A stretch of 64,000 nucleotides of DNA, taken from Lingula anatina. Its lineage: Eukaryota; Brachiopoda; Lingulata; Lingulida; Lingulidae. Under the pieces are notes generated by a model. It had not been told where the DNA came from. It was given only the letters and a program-made list of their open reading frames with translations, and searched no databases. Every line of letters begins with the position of its first letter. Within the stretch, counting starts at the first letter, position 1. Shown one piece after another: positions 28,301 through 39,755 of the stretch. The translations under genes and the position numbers were made by a program. Where the stretch lies: the NCBI RefSeq assembly GCF_001039355.2, contig NW_019775895.1, positions 64,001-128,000 on the forward strand, read 5' to 3'.

Positions 28301-31300
28301 TAATATGATTTATCCTACAGAGAATCATATGCTTTATATACCTTTGATGCCATTTATCCTGCAGAAGATAACATATCTAGTGAATAATCTCTGCAGACGT
28401 ACACCTGCTACATCCATGGATTTCTCTAGCAGCCTCTTAGTTTCCTGACAACAAACAAGTCATGTAAATTCAATGTAGGTTTTGCACATAAGGATGCTTG
28501 AAAAGGAGCAAAAACTTATAAAAAGCTGTTGTGTAATTATATGTAAAGACCTCTGGAAGATAGTTGGTCCAGTAAATTAAGTATGCTGCCAGATGTAAAA
28601 AGGCATTTGACCCCTTTTATTAGTTCATTTCTTTCTGATTGAAAGTCAAAGGGCTAAAAAATAAAATAAACATCCATACTTCATATCTCTCCTGTGATAT
28701 TTTGCTTTGCCGATAACTTGACTCCAGGAGCTCCAACTTTTTCTTGTAATCCTTGCATTGACTGCAAGGCCTCATTTCAGGCAAAGATGTCAGGCCAGGA
28801 ACAGAAGATTGGGAATATTGCTGGAAGAAAGTAATGAAAACAGTCATTGCAATAAATGCACCCCTTCCATTTAGAAATGAAAAAAAGAAAAGGTGATGAG
28901 ATACTGTTTGCATGATAAAATCCTGAAATATGACACCAAAAACTTGTATTGCATGCTTTGTACATACATTTCTTACTACCCTTCCAGTGCAGAGGTTGCC
29001 CAGGAACATATGTTTTTTTGGGAGTTCAACTTTTAGGAGAAAACTCAAACAAATAAGCACTGCCTTTGCTTTCTCGTAAAGCTCACTTTTATTACATCTT
29101 TTTAAAAAGTCTCACTCAAAGCCAAACTGACTGTTTTTATTGACCAGGTATAGCCCGGCCCTGATTGAGAGAGAGGATAATTACGTAAATATGATTTAGA
29201 ATGTTCTATCAGCACATTTTTGGATCATACTTCTTTGGGAAAAATCTTAAGTGCTTCGGTTTGTCAACTCTTAATTTTTCACATTAAAGGCTACCTGCTT
29301 TTGCATTTCCTTAACCATTTCTTTATGAGCTTGAAGTTCTTTCTGCAATTTACCCTTTCTCTCTTTTATCATTTCCTTCATTGCAATTGTTCTATTGGTT
29401 TTGGTCAAAACATTTTGCTCCCTGCAAAACAAACAAAAAAAATCAATTTATAAACAAACAAATAAATAAAATCCTTCAGGTTTTTTCACATTAGCACACA
29501 TAGTCATAACTACTACTCAGTGCAAACAATTAAGCTGTCAGGGCAATTTTTTAAAGAAAATTGTCAGGCTTAGCTTTGTTTGCTAATTATAAATGACCGA
29601 TTTACAAAATGTAAGTAAGTATGTGAAGGCAATTTTAAAGCAGTCATAGCTAGGGGCCTTTGAAAATGAGTGAGGTAGCTAAAGCTAATGCACACTTACT
29701 CCATGGGGACAATTGCTGAATGCTATGAGATTAACAGACAAAAAAACACCTCTTGACATTGAACAAAATACAGAAAAGCTGGTATTTATATGAGTATGTT
29801 GGAAACAAGAGGCGTGTCAGTCTATTAATCAGCTTTCAGCAAGAGTCCAATTACTGTGGATTAGCTTTTGTGAGCTAACTCATTTTGAATGGCTTCATAA
29901 TAAGTCTAAATTTATAATGATAACCATTCAACAAGATGGACAGTGGGTCTTTTACATTCCAGTTTCATCAGGAGCAGTCCTTCAGAAAACATATAAAGTA
30001 AACTTACAAGAGCTGGTAGTCCTTTTGTAAAGCATTAAATTGGCCCCACAGCCGCTTGTATCTGTCTGTCAAACTGCCATACTTTGTGTTCTAAGGGGAA
30101 AACCGATAATTATTGTGAATAAATAAATATATCAGTTAATGAGAGTTTTTTCTTATTTCTCTGGTTATAAAACATACACAAAATAGGCTCCTATGTGCAA
30201 TAGATGCTTCTATGTTATCATAAATCAAAACTGAATTTAAAAATATTTATATTGCCTTCATCAAAATTTAGGGAAGACCATAAAACTATGGAGATTATAT
30301 AAGGAAACAGAGTATCTTTTTCACCTCTTCATTTCTTATTCCCTTGAGTGCCTCCTCGGCAGCAGACAGTTGTTGTTTGGTTTGCCTAAGTTCATCTGTC
30401 ATCTGCTGGTTGTTGTGTTTTACTTTCTTCATCACTGCCATTATAGTCTATCATATGAAAAAAATGACTGTCACAAAAAAGAATCAATGTTTGTCCATGA
30501 GAGAGTATCTGCATTTATTTCTATTTTAGGTTAAAATCATATTAACAACATTCAACCATTTGTTTATCTGAACAATAAGAAATCATTATTATATTATGAT
30601 ATTCTTCAGTACAAACATACATGCAAACATTACAATAAAACTGATAACACTGTACGCAATATTTCTAACCTCCAAATCTTTGTTTGCAAAAGCTTTGGCT
30701 ATGGTGTTATCCTTGATTTCAAACCTCTTGTTCAGCAGTGCTTGGGACAACTTGAACTCTATGGCAACCAGCACTAAAAAAATACAATGGTGCTAATAAC
30801 AATAAAGAATATCAATTATTTCTCTTTTTATTTCTGTCAGATTCTTTTTTTTTTGTTTCATATATGGAAGATTTGATAAGCTAGTATGACAAAACTGTCT
30901 GCACATTGTAAAATTTCTGCCATAACAAAATTGATGTTCCTATATAGATCATATCTTTTTGTCTAAACTGATGGAGATAATCCTACTTACGCTCAACTGC
31001 ATTGCTAGCCATTTGTCCCAGGAGGAACTTGGCGTCACTGGGTACCTGAAACAAATGAACCACACCGACATGAATCCCCTATTAAAAGTTATGGCAGAAG
31101 ATGTATACCCACTAGGACGCAACTGCACCTGTCCATTCAGAAAGGTACCCAGGCCAAACTGATTTAATTTTTAAGGCTGACATCCTCTGGAGACCTATAA
31201 AAACTTATGCGAGTAGGTGGAGAGAGAAAAAAAATGCTGCTAAAGTTAAGAAATACCCCCCCTCTAAATCCGCCACTGAACCATGAAAATGTGGATCAGT

Positions 31301-33002
31301 CCAGAGAACAGTGAAAAAAAAATTAAACAATATTTTTATTTTATCCTCTTACTGGAAGAATATATAACCACCTGTGGTACAGTACGTAGCTATGGATTTG
31401 ATTGACCTACTTAATTCATATCTGCTAGCTACATTTAATTTTTCAAATGCATAGACATGCTTTTTTCTAAAGGATGGTTATAAGAACATATTATGGATGA
31501 CATAATGTGGAAAGTCTTGTGCCTCTTGCCTTGACTAAGAACACGTGGTTGCTTTGGATTACTAAGGGCATGCCATATTAATGAACAGATACAATCAAAT
31601 CCATGTGAATAAACTTACTTCTTCTGTGGGTAAATTAGCCAACTGCCGGACGTAGTAGGCAGCATCTGGTAGATTCTCTTTGTCCAATATTTGTGCCACT
31701 GTGTCCTTGAACCGATTGATGGCTCTCAGCAAGTGTATGCTTTCCTTGTGGATTCCCAGCAACTGCTCCTTATGCTGTGCTTCAACTTTCCTAATGGTTG
31801 CCTCAGACCTTCAAAGGAAAAAGTAACAACTACAACACTGTAGTCTTCTTCATGACTTGGCGTGAAAACCCAAACTGCTATTAGATTTAAATTTTGCTTA
31901 ACAAATGTCCAAACTCAACAAAATACCTTGGCCCATAGAGAGGTATTAATCAAAATCAATATATCATAAAATTTTATATATAAATATAAAATAATGTTAA
32001 TGACAAGCCTGCAAGTTTTTCAGATATTTGTTTATCATTAACAGAAAACTGAGATATAACAGTTGACTCACCTCTGCTTTTCCTTATGAACAAAATCCTT
32101 CAGTCGGTTCACCTCTCCCTCATACTCATTTTTGAGCTTGTTGATCAATTTAGCTATATCATTTTGTGACTTCCCTGACTTTTTCTCGCTGCCTCTACTC
32201 CCAGCTGCACCTTCATGGTCAGAAATGGACCTCTGAATGTCTTCTAGCACCATCATCAGCTGATACTCTGCCTTCACTTCACCAAGTCTACTTTCTTGAA
32301 ACTGAATCAACTCGTCTTTCATTTTGAGGTCTTGCAACAACCGCTCCACTTGCCTTTCAAGGGTGTCATTCTGGAATGAGATACCAGTACTAAAAGCCTG
32401 CCAGTGAAGGAAATTAAAGCATGATCTGACATGCCAAAATCTTTTCATCAAAATGAAAAAATGCTCAAACCTTTAACAATTCAATAAACTCCTGAACAGG
32501 GATATTGCTTTCTATGACAAATGTCATATGATAGTCTTAAAACAGGAAAAAGGCAATTTGAATAGTATTCTAGTAAAATGTTAACAAAAATTTTTGTTAA
32601 TAGGAAAATGGAAGCTATTATGATTAATAGAGAAAGGAAACACAATAAAGACACCTTCTGGTATAGAGTTCTCATCTGAAGGTTCAATAGGGGTCCTGTA
32701 GATTCTGGGGTCATTTCTCCAATTCTTTCCTGTTCTATTTTGGTCAATTCAGTCAAAGAATCAACCTTCATCTCAAGTTTAGCCACCTTCTCTACAGATA
32801 ATTAAACAGCAAGCAGATAGAAAATAGTGCAAAGATGTGAAAAAGAAACAAGGAAAGAGAAAGAATGCATGAGGTGAGAAAATGGATGAAACAGTGAAAT
32901 AATAGAAATCTGAAAAACTTCCTTGCAGTTTCAGTTGTTCATGGATTAGGCCAAATAAAATATTCAACACAAATTAAATCCCAAGTCTCTCTCTCTCTCT
33001 GT

Positions 33003-33099
<97 letters not shown>

Positions 33100-36000
33100 G
33101 GTATATACACAGCATATGGCACAGAAAGACGACCAAGGTCTGCATTTTGTTCAAATCATGATTTGCTGGTTGTGGCACAAAGGAAGGCAGTGGATAGAAA
33201 AAAATAAAAAATTATAAGAAAGTAATGTCCATATTGTATCTTACAACCAAAGTGATAATTGTGTGGCTACAAAGTGTTGGATATTCCTACCTAAATTTTG
33301 CTTCATCTGCTTCTCCACAACCTGTTTCTCGTTTTCCTTTTCTTCAGCCAGGTTCTAGAGATACAAACAGAGAGTTTGTATCATGCAGCAGTATACATGA
33401 ATATATGTATAGATTGTGACATACAATACAGCACTGGGAGCTTAAGTAATTCACGTTTTTCTACACTAGAGAATGAGGAATATTTGTGCAGCTTAACTGT
33501 TACAGTAACAATCACATCAGCGAGATCTGCTGATGATGTAGTTAATGAAGCAAATATTGATTACAAAATGAATTGAACTGATATGCATTCAGTACAAGCT
33601 TATAAATAAAGCTCATAACTCCAAGCATAAAAAATTTATACAGTGTAGTTCAACTGTTTTTCTTGCTGCCTAATATTTGGTGCATAGACAGTGTAGCACT
33701 GTTTGGATTTCCTTTTTCTCAAACAAATAACTGACATCAGCTATAATCAGCATTTTTTTTTGGTAAATTTCATGGCAAACAGGAGCTTTATTTTTACTGT
33801 TGGAATTTCTTGGTTAATTTGCTAGTATTGCAAGCAGTAGAAATGGATGCAAGAACTAAATATCAAAATGATATCTAGTTTACAGGGTATGTTTGATTTA
33901 AATCAGTTTTTATAAATTTGATTTTGATTCAATTTAATTCTTAACTCAATTTGATGGAAAGCCCATCAACTATCATAGGGTACCTTATAATACTGAATTT
34001 CTTCTTTCAGAGCTTCGACAACTGGACGGCCTGCAATAAAGTTCTGTTTAACTGATTCACTCATTTGCTCAGCTTCTGAAGTTTTCCCTAAAATGTGAAA
34101 AACAATACTGATATTAAGAGAGTTTAACATATGAAAAGTATATCCTCTGATAGAAATTATACGGTCTATCAATTTACAATAAACAGACACAATTATGCCT
34201 AAAAACAATATCTTGTGTCATTTTCATTATATTTTAAGTTTGTTATTGGAAATATCATATTTTTTAATTTAAAATCAAATAATTACAGATTAGGTTATCA
34301 AAGAATATAATAGACATTTCCTTACTTATAACTGATTCTTTACGTTTTGGTAACTTGGCTCGACTTGAATCTGACTTGACCAGTGTAACTATACTTCTAG
34401 TTTTTGATGTCTTCTTAACCACTTTCTCTTGTTTTTGTTTTTCTTCTTGAAGTATCTTTAACTTCTTTTCACATTCTTGATATTTTATTTCACCCGCAGC
34501 CATGCTCTCTTGCAATCGATTCTGTGAAAATGATGAAAGGGATTTCTCACAACAAATCCATATTTTTCTACTCATTTACCTTTACAACTCCCCCCCAACC
34601 CCCTTCCATAAAAAAAGAACTAAATAAGCAACACACACTCTAGTAAGCAGAAATGTTGATTGCTTACCCCTTAAAATAATAGAATAAATGTTTTTTAATA
34701 TTTTGAGCTTATTATTACAAATAACTCAAATAAATTTTAAAAAATATTTTCCTAGGAATTAACTTCTGCCACACTGATTCTTACCACAGTCATATTCAGC
34801 TGGTCAATTTGTGCATCTAAAGTTTCTAGCCTGGTTCCTTTTTCTTCGTTCTCCCTCTTTAAACGTTCTGCAGCATTTGTAAGTCTGTCCACTTCCTAGA
34901 ACAGAGTACTAGTATAACAGAAACATAGAGAATTTGTCTAGAACAAACTGTACATTAAAAGAAATGATCGTCTAAACTGAGTAGATCCTATTAAGCTTTA
35001 ATAAACCCTTAACCCTTATACTTCAACATTCTAAAAATATTTATCACTGATAAAGAAGTTAGATCTAGGCACTTTGCAAGATTAAAAAGCCAACATTTAC
35101 ATATTTACGAAGATACTCACAACACCCATTTTCAACAGTTCTTGATCTTTTTGTTCTATTTGTTCTTGCCTCATTGCAACAGCTTTTTTTATGAACCGGA
35201 ACTGCCGAGCACCATTTCTAAGCACTAAGGGAAAAAAGACAAGATGAGGTAAACACTTTTAAAATTTCTCTGAGCAAAGAAAGCATTTTAGATGTCAACA
35301 CTTAAAAACACAAAATCCAGGCAAGTGCCTAATTTTTATGGTAAAAAGTCAAATTAATCACACCACTTCTATCCTCAAAACTGTATGCAAGCTGTAAATT
35401 CATATTGTGAAAGTATATGAATAGATATACTTCGATGCTGTAACCAATTATCATTTATTAACCAAGTTCCCTATAAAAGCAAAATGTCAAAAAGTGAAAT
35501 ACAGAGATAATAAAGAAATGGAGAAGAAAATGGCAGAATTGAGAAGTTTACCTATTTTAACATTGCCTTTTACAACTCTGCTGGCATCATCCAGAGTCCT
35601 GCTGACAGTTTTCAAGGCAACCTCCATGTTGTTGGGATCACTCAGCAACTTGGTCTCTGAATGTTCAAAAATAAAACACTTTGTATTTGAGTACAAGGTC
35701 TTGTTAAAAATCATGAAAAATTCCATCGGTGACTTGTTTTACTACTTCACTTCTTTAGTTATGGGGACATATATTACCATCCAATGCTTCCTTTGGTATT
35801 ACTCTTTCTCCTCTCAGAAGTTGTCTCATTACTTGCTTTTTTTCTGAACTGGAATGGAAGATATACACACATCTATAAGTTATGCATTCTTTACAGTATG
35901 CAATAAAGTTCCATGGTATATTTCTCGCTCTCACTCTTTTCCTCTCCTTTCAACACGCACGCACGCACGCACGCGCACACACACACACACACACACACAG

Positions 36001-38503
36001 AAACAAAAACATAACATTTTGGAGAGGATCAATTTAGGCTATCCAAGGGTGATGTGCCCACTCTTCCCTATTAATAAATAAACGTGATATATACATACAA
36101 CAGCCATTACATGTCCAACGTAGAAGTGAGTCTGCTAACCACATACAAACAGATTCACTATAATTCAGTTTACCTGACAGAAGGGTCATCTTCCTCTATC
36201 AACCCTGCTTCAACCATCACTTTATGGCCAAGAACTTTCAGTTTTTCTCCAGCTTCTTTGGCAAACTCAAGAGCATTTCTAAAATTAAACAATGAAAGGA
36301 AAGGAAAATCATTATGGTACGTGTATTATGCCAACTTACATTAGCAGACTTATTTTAGGCCTGTTTGATGAATAGGGTTGTTGATGTGACCATGAAATCT
36401 TGTGTAATATACAGTCACACTAAACATTTTATTGGTAAAACAATTACAACCTAAGTTTCAACAATTAAGTATGTTAAAATATAAAATGAATATACAGTAT
36501 TGTGTAAATTGAAATAAGCACAGGATGAAAGATAAGGAAGTCTATGTTAAAAATGTCACACAAAACTTACAGTATTTCTAGATGGCTGACTTGAATTTCA
36601 AGCCCTTTGGCTTCTAACTGCTCAGGTGAAAGACAGTCCTCTTCCTGTAAAATATAACATTACAGAAGATACACATCTCTTATACACACAGTAAAAACAT
36701 GACCAACATAACCCTAGTGCCCTCTATCTTTTACAAAACATCCCATTATGGATTTAGCTCTTAGGCCACATAAGCACAGTAGACTAACTAGTCCACTTGT
36801 CAAATATGGCCAACCCACTTGAATACTTCCCCATGGGGAATCTATTTAGTGTCTATTTGCAGATTAGACAGCAAGCTTTTTAGTGGGTTGCCATATTTGA
36901 CCCCCAAACTAGTTAGTCCACTGTTCTGAATGCGGCCTTAAACTCACCTAATATTATGAGTATCATTTTGCAGGCATTGGTATATTAAAGTGTACTCAGA
37001 ACAAAGATGCCTGAAATCAAGTTTTTTTAACAGCCAGTTTCTAACTCAACCCAATTTAATCATGCATACACATTCACTACATTGTGCTGACTTACTAAGT
37101 CATTACATGAATCCAACCACATTTCAACTTCTTTCATGAGCTGAAGTCTTTTTTCACAACCATTTAAATATGTTTTCACCAATTCCATCATATTATGCTG
37201 TTCTGCTATCTGAAAATCAAAGTAAATTTTTTAAAAAACAAGACAATCAAAGACGAGTACTTTTTCACTCTTATATTACTGCAGGAGGTATTTTAAATGG
37301 CACCAAAATATTTCTCAAGTAAAAAGGTATATTTCAGATAGTTAAAAATAACAAAAAAGAAGTAGACTGAATATCATCAATGATTTTCTTTTTATTCAAT
37401 TTCCATAATTTTTTAACAATTGTCTTACCCTTTTCTTCTTTTCTTTTATATCAAAAACTGCAGTGGGTGGTTTACGCTGAAGCTTTTGTAACATTTCACG
37501 CTGAAATGTGTGAAGTCAAAAGTAACTTTTCTCTGCCAAAAAAGAATGTAATTGCAAAAATAATAATTTTGCTACCAATCAAATGCAAATATGTCTGGAT
37601 TTGGTTTGAAAAAAAAAAAGAAATCCTAATCTCAGTACCAGACACAAATAATCAAACAAGAAACCATAAACTTCATGAAGTAACAAAATAATCATATGGA
37701 AATAATTCAATGAAAACAAACAAGGAAATGTCAGTTACTATCATAAAAGAAAAAAAACAAAGCATTGGTGCTTAATTGTGTAAGATAATTTACCTTATTC
37801 GTTTGGAAAGGAAGCAGAGAAGAAAAGGTTTAACAATTTGATGTCAACAAAAATAAAATAAAATAAAGTAATAAATTGGCTTTTTTGGTTAATGAAAATA
37901 TATGAAAATTACTTTATATCTCCAACCAAATATTTTGACTTATATCACAGTCGTCATGAAGAACAAAAAGATTAAATGAATACCTCTGAAGATGAGGAGT
38001 AGATATTGGTGACCATACCAGCATTTTCATAAGCCTGAAAAATTCAAAATAGAGAAAATGCAAGGAAATGATATATATTCCTGTTAATCAGTACCTTTTT
38101 CTTAAATAAAGTGATATATCAGAAATGAACCCAACATGTCTTCCTTTAAAAGTTCAAACTTTGTGAATGTTGTTTATGTTACCACAGATCTGTATTTTTA
38201 TTTTTATGAAAATTAAAAAAAAAGATAAAAGGAGGCAGCTAGATTGCTTCCATGTTAGTTATTGGCCTTTTTCAGTCTTACAATTTTAATCCTCTCGTGA
38301 ATTATGTTCAATCTGGCTGCAATATCCAATTTCTTCCTGTCAGCCTCCTTCCTGTCATTCTTCTCTATCACCTCCAATGCATGTGCTGGCAGGGGCACTT
38401 TCATAATGTCCACTGGAACCAGAACCATTGGATTTCTAGTAGCCTTTGTTTTTTTCTTATGTAGCATTTTCTCATTTTTCTTTTTCCTTTTTGTTGGTGG
38501 CAT
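25327..38503 (-). CDS. large coiled-coil protein, function not recognised
   Basis: I do not recognise this protein. Twenty-nine exons join in frame from ATG (38,503) to TAA (25,327) for 1,070 residues. They are 38503-38282, 38034-37984, 37500-37429, 37209-37096, 36644-36571, 36278-36174, 35848-35778, 35656-35552, 35224-35121, 34895-34785, 34521-34326, 34087-33984, 33354-33291, 32791-32655, 32491-32471, 32370-32072, 31808-31619, 31045-30991, 30773-30670, 30447-30325, 30090-30008, 29421-29295, 28820-28680, 28444-28403, 28170-28054, 27560-27484, 27279-27189, 26606-26500 and 25432-25327. The N-terminus is strongly basic ([12 protein letters not shown]). Most of the rest is Lys/Glu-rich amphipathic helix, with no signal peptide or membrane segment. 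A short CSQCKDY Cys pair lies near residue 850. Such architecture is common in axonemal proteins, but a ciliary role is inference only. Confidence 0.85.
25929..26449. mobile_element. 521-bp GC-rich TIR element
   Basis: Left end TTAAGCACCCCGCACACGGT followed by GAGCAATTGACGTGCGCCACTTGCGCT; right end, read on the other strand, TAAAGCAGCCCGCACACGGT followed by GAGCAATTGGCGCGCGCCACTTGCGCT. The inverted repeats exceed 45 bp with few mismatches. The motif GCTCANNGTGTGCGGG recurs several times inside. It forms a GC island in the AT-rich last intron of the coiled-coil gene and has no plausible transposase frame. Confidence 0.85.
27675..27897. mobile_element. TIR element family A copy 2
   Basis: A 223-bp element with ends ATTCCCAGAGCTTTTAGATC and, on the other strand, ATTCCCAGAGATTAGATCGA. 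The whole element is the reverse complement of the copy at 5,900-6,125. It sits in an intron of the coiled-coil gene (27,561-28,053). Confidence 0.82.
29704..29849. mobile_element. TIR element family B copy 2
   Basis: A 146-bp element. The left end TGGGGACAATTGCTGAATGC and the right end, read on the other strand, TGGACTCTTGCTGAAAGCTG are inverted repeats, with GATTAACAGAC/GATTAATAGAC further in. The core ATACAGAAAAGCT...ATATGAGTATGTTGG is shared with the copy at 2,433. Confidence 0.78.
32471..32491 (-). CDS. 21-bp micro-exon of the coiled-coil gene
   Basis: Seven codons (EFIELLK) between CAG at 32,492-32,494 and a GTTTGA donor join the neighbouring exons in phase (LYQK before, NDTLER after). 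The open frame continues upstream as ESNIPVQ, so a longer exon is conceivable, but I find no acceptor with a matching phase for it. Confidence 0.55.
33005..33096. repeat. (AT)46 microsatellite
   Basis: Perfect AT dinucleotide run of 92 bp in an intron of the coiled-coil gene (32,792-33,290). Long AT runs form cruciforms and are often misassembled or length-polymorphic. Confidence 0.97.
35952..36000. repeat. (ACGC)n(AC)n microsatellite
   Basis: ACGC units followed by an AC run, in the intron between coiled-coil gene exons 36,174 and 35,848. Confidence 0.9.
36761..36940. mobile_element. 180-bp TIR element with TTA flanks
   Basis: Left end TTAGGCCACATAAGCACAGT and right end, read on the other strand, TAAGGCCGCATTCAGAACAG continue as inverted repeats for nearly 60 bp (GACTAACTAGT, GTCAAATATGGC.AACCCACT). 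The element is nearly all TIR, and TTA flanks both sides. It lies in an intron of the coiled-coil gene. Confidence 0.85.
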
Positions 38504-38749
38504 CTTGAATATCTGATAAAGCCATATAGAAAGTACAATTTAAACATTTATGACTACTTTGAGTTTCAGTTCTGCAAATGCCAATTGACTTTTTTTTTTT
38601 TGTCTTCTAAGCATGCAAGGCTGCATGCCTTAGTGATTGATGAAAATCATTTAAAAGGACATTCTCAATGCATTCTACTTTTCCATTTACCAGAGTCTCA
38701 GGTTATGACAAATATTAAATTGTGTTAAATTAAACTGTTGTAAGATCTG

Positions 38750-38857
<108 letters not shown>

Positions 38858-38865
38858 GTTTAATA

Positions 38866-39007
38866 TTAGTGCTCAACAAAAATATAAACGCCTCACGTTT
38901 TATCAGCATTATGGGTTATATACATATGTACTAGTACTGTCCGCATCCCAATATTTACAATTCACATAAGGGGGGTTTTATACTATATATATTTTTTGCT
39001 CAGTGTA
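38866..39007. mobile_element. TIR element in the divergent promoter region
   Basis: The left end TTAGTGCTCAACAAAAATAT and the right end, read on the other strand, TACACTGAGCAAAAAATATA are inverted repeats of a type common on animal DNA-transposon derivatives. The body is 142 bp, with no coding capacity. Confidence 0.68.
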
Positions 39008-39755
39008 TATGAAGCGCAGACTAAACTCGTTCTGTCGGCCCCCGCAGAACGGACCCGAGAAGCTGTGTTGTTTGGTTTAACATCTTGGGGAAAATCGATT
39101 TTACACAATTAGATCTATGTGATGAGGAAATACATCACTTGAAATCGCTAGCCCGGTAAATTCGGGATCACACATGCATTTGACATTCCACAAAATGCAT
39201 TGAGGCCCACGTCGTAACCAACAACGGAAACACTGGTGTTGTTGCAGTGTAGCGATTGGACCACTGAAAAATGTTCAACTTACATTTTCACACTTTAGAA
39301 ATTACATTGCGTGCCGAATGTCTCGTATCCTTTGTGACGCAGTCACTGTTTACTTGTCTACGCGGTTCCACGTGCTCTGCGAGAACACAATGTTGACCTA
39401 AATAAAATATAGGTCATATTTTCCGGTTCCCAGTAAAAGGGGTGAAATAAATCTAATCTAGTATAATGGTATCATTCTATGTCTAAAAATAATTTTTAAA
39501 ATTCCAAAATATTTTACTTATTATTTTTTTAATTAATTGGACATCTTAAATGTGTAATTTCTGAGTTAATAGGGATATAATAACAAGGTAGTGAGGCCTT
39601 TACCCCTATGGATTTATAAACTCGTCCTAACCTTTTACGGGAAGGACGTTGTTTATTGGTCGGTTTGTTGTGACGTCTTCGACATGATATGATGGCAGGC
39701 CTAGGCCATTGAAGAAGTCAGACCTGAAATGTGGTAATTTTCCATTCAAATACAG

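Noticed and set aside
28345-28402. Longer form of exon 28,444-28,403 continuing as [11 protein letters not shown]
   Set aside because: The later donor leaves a phase that breaks the next exon; the GTACGT donor at 28,402 keeps the frame. The longer form cannot be fully excluded.
28821-29090. Extension of the coiled-coil exon into upstream sequence, including a YEKAKA stretch
   Set aside because: No acceptor gives a matching phase, and the exon starting at 28,820 joins the previous one perfectly.
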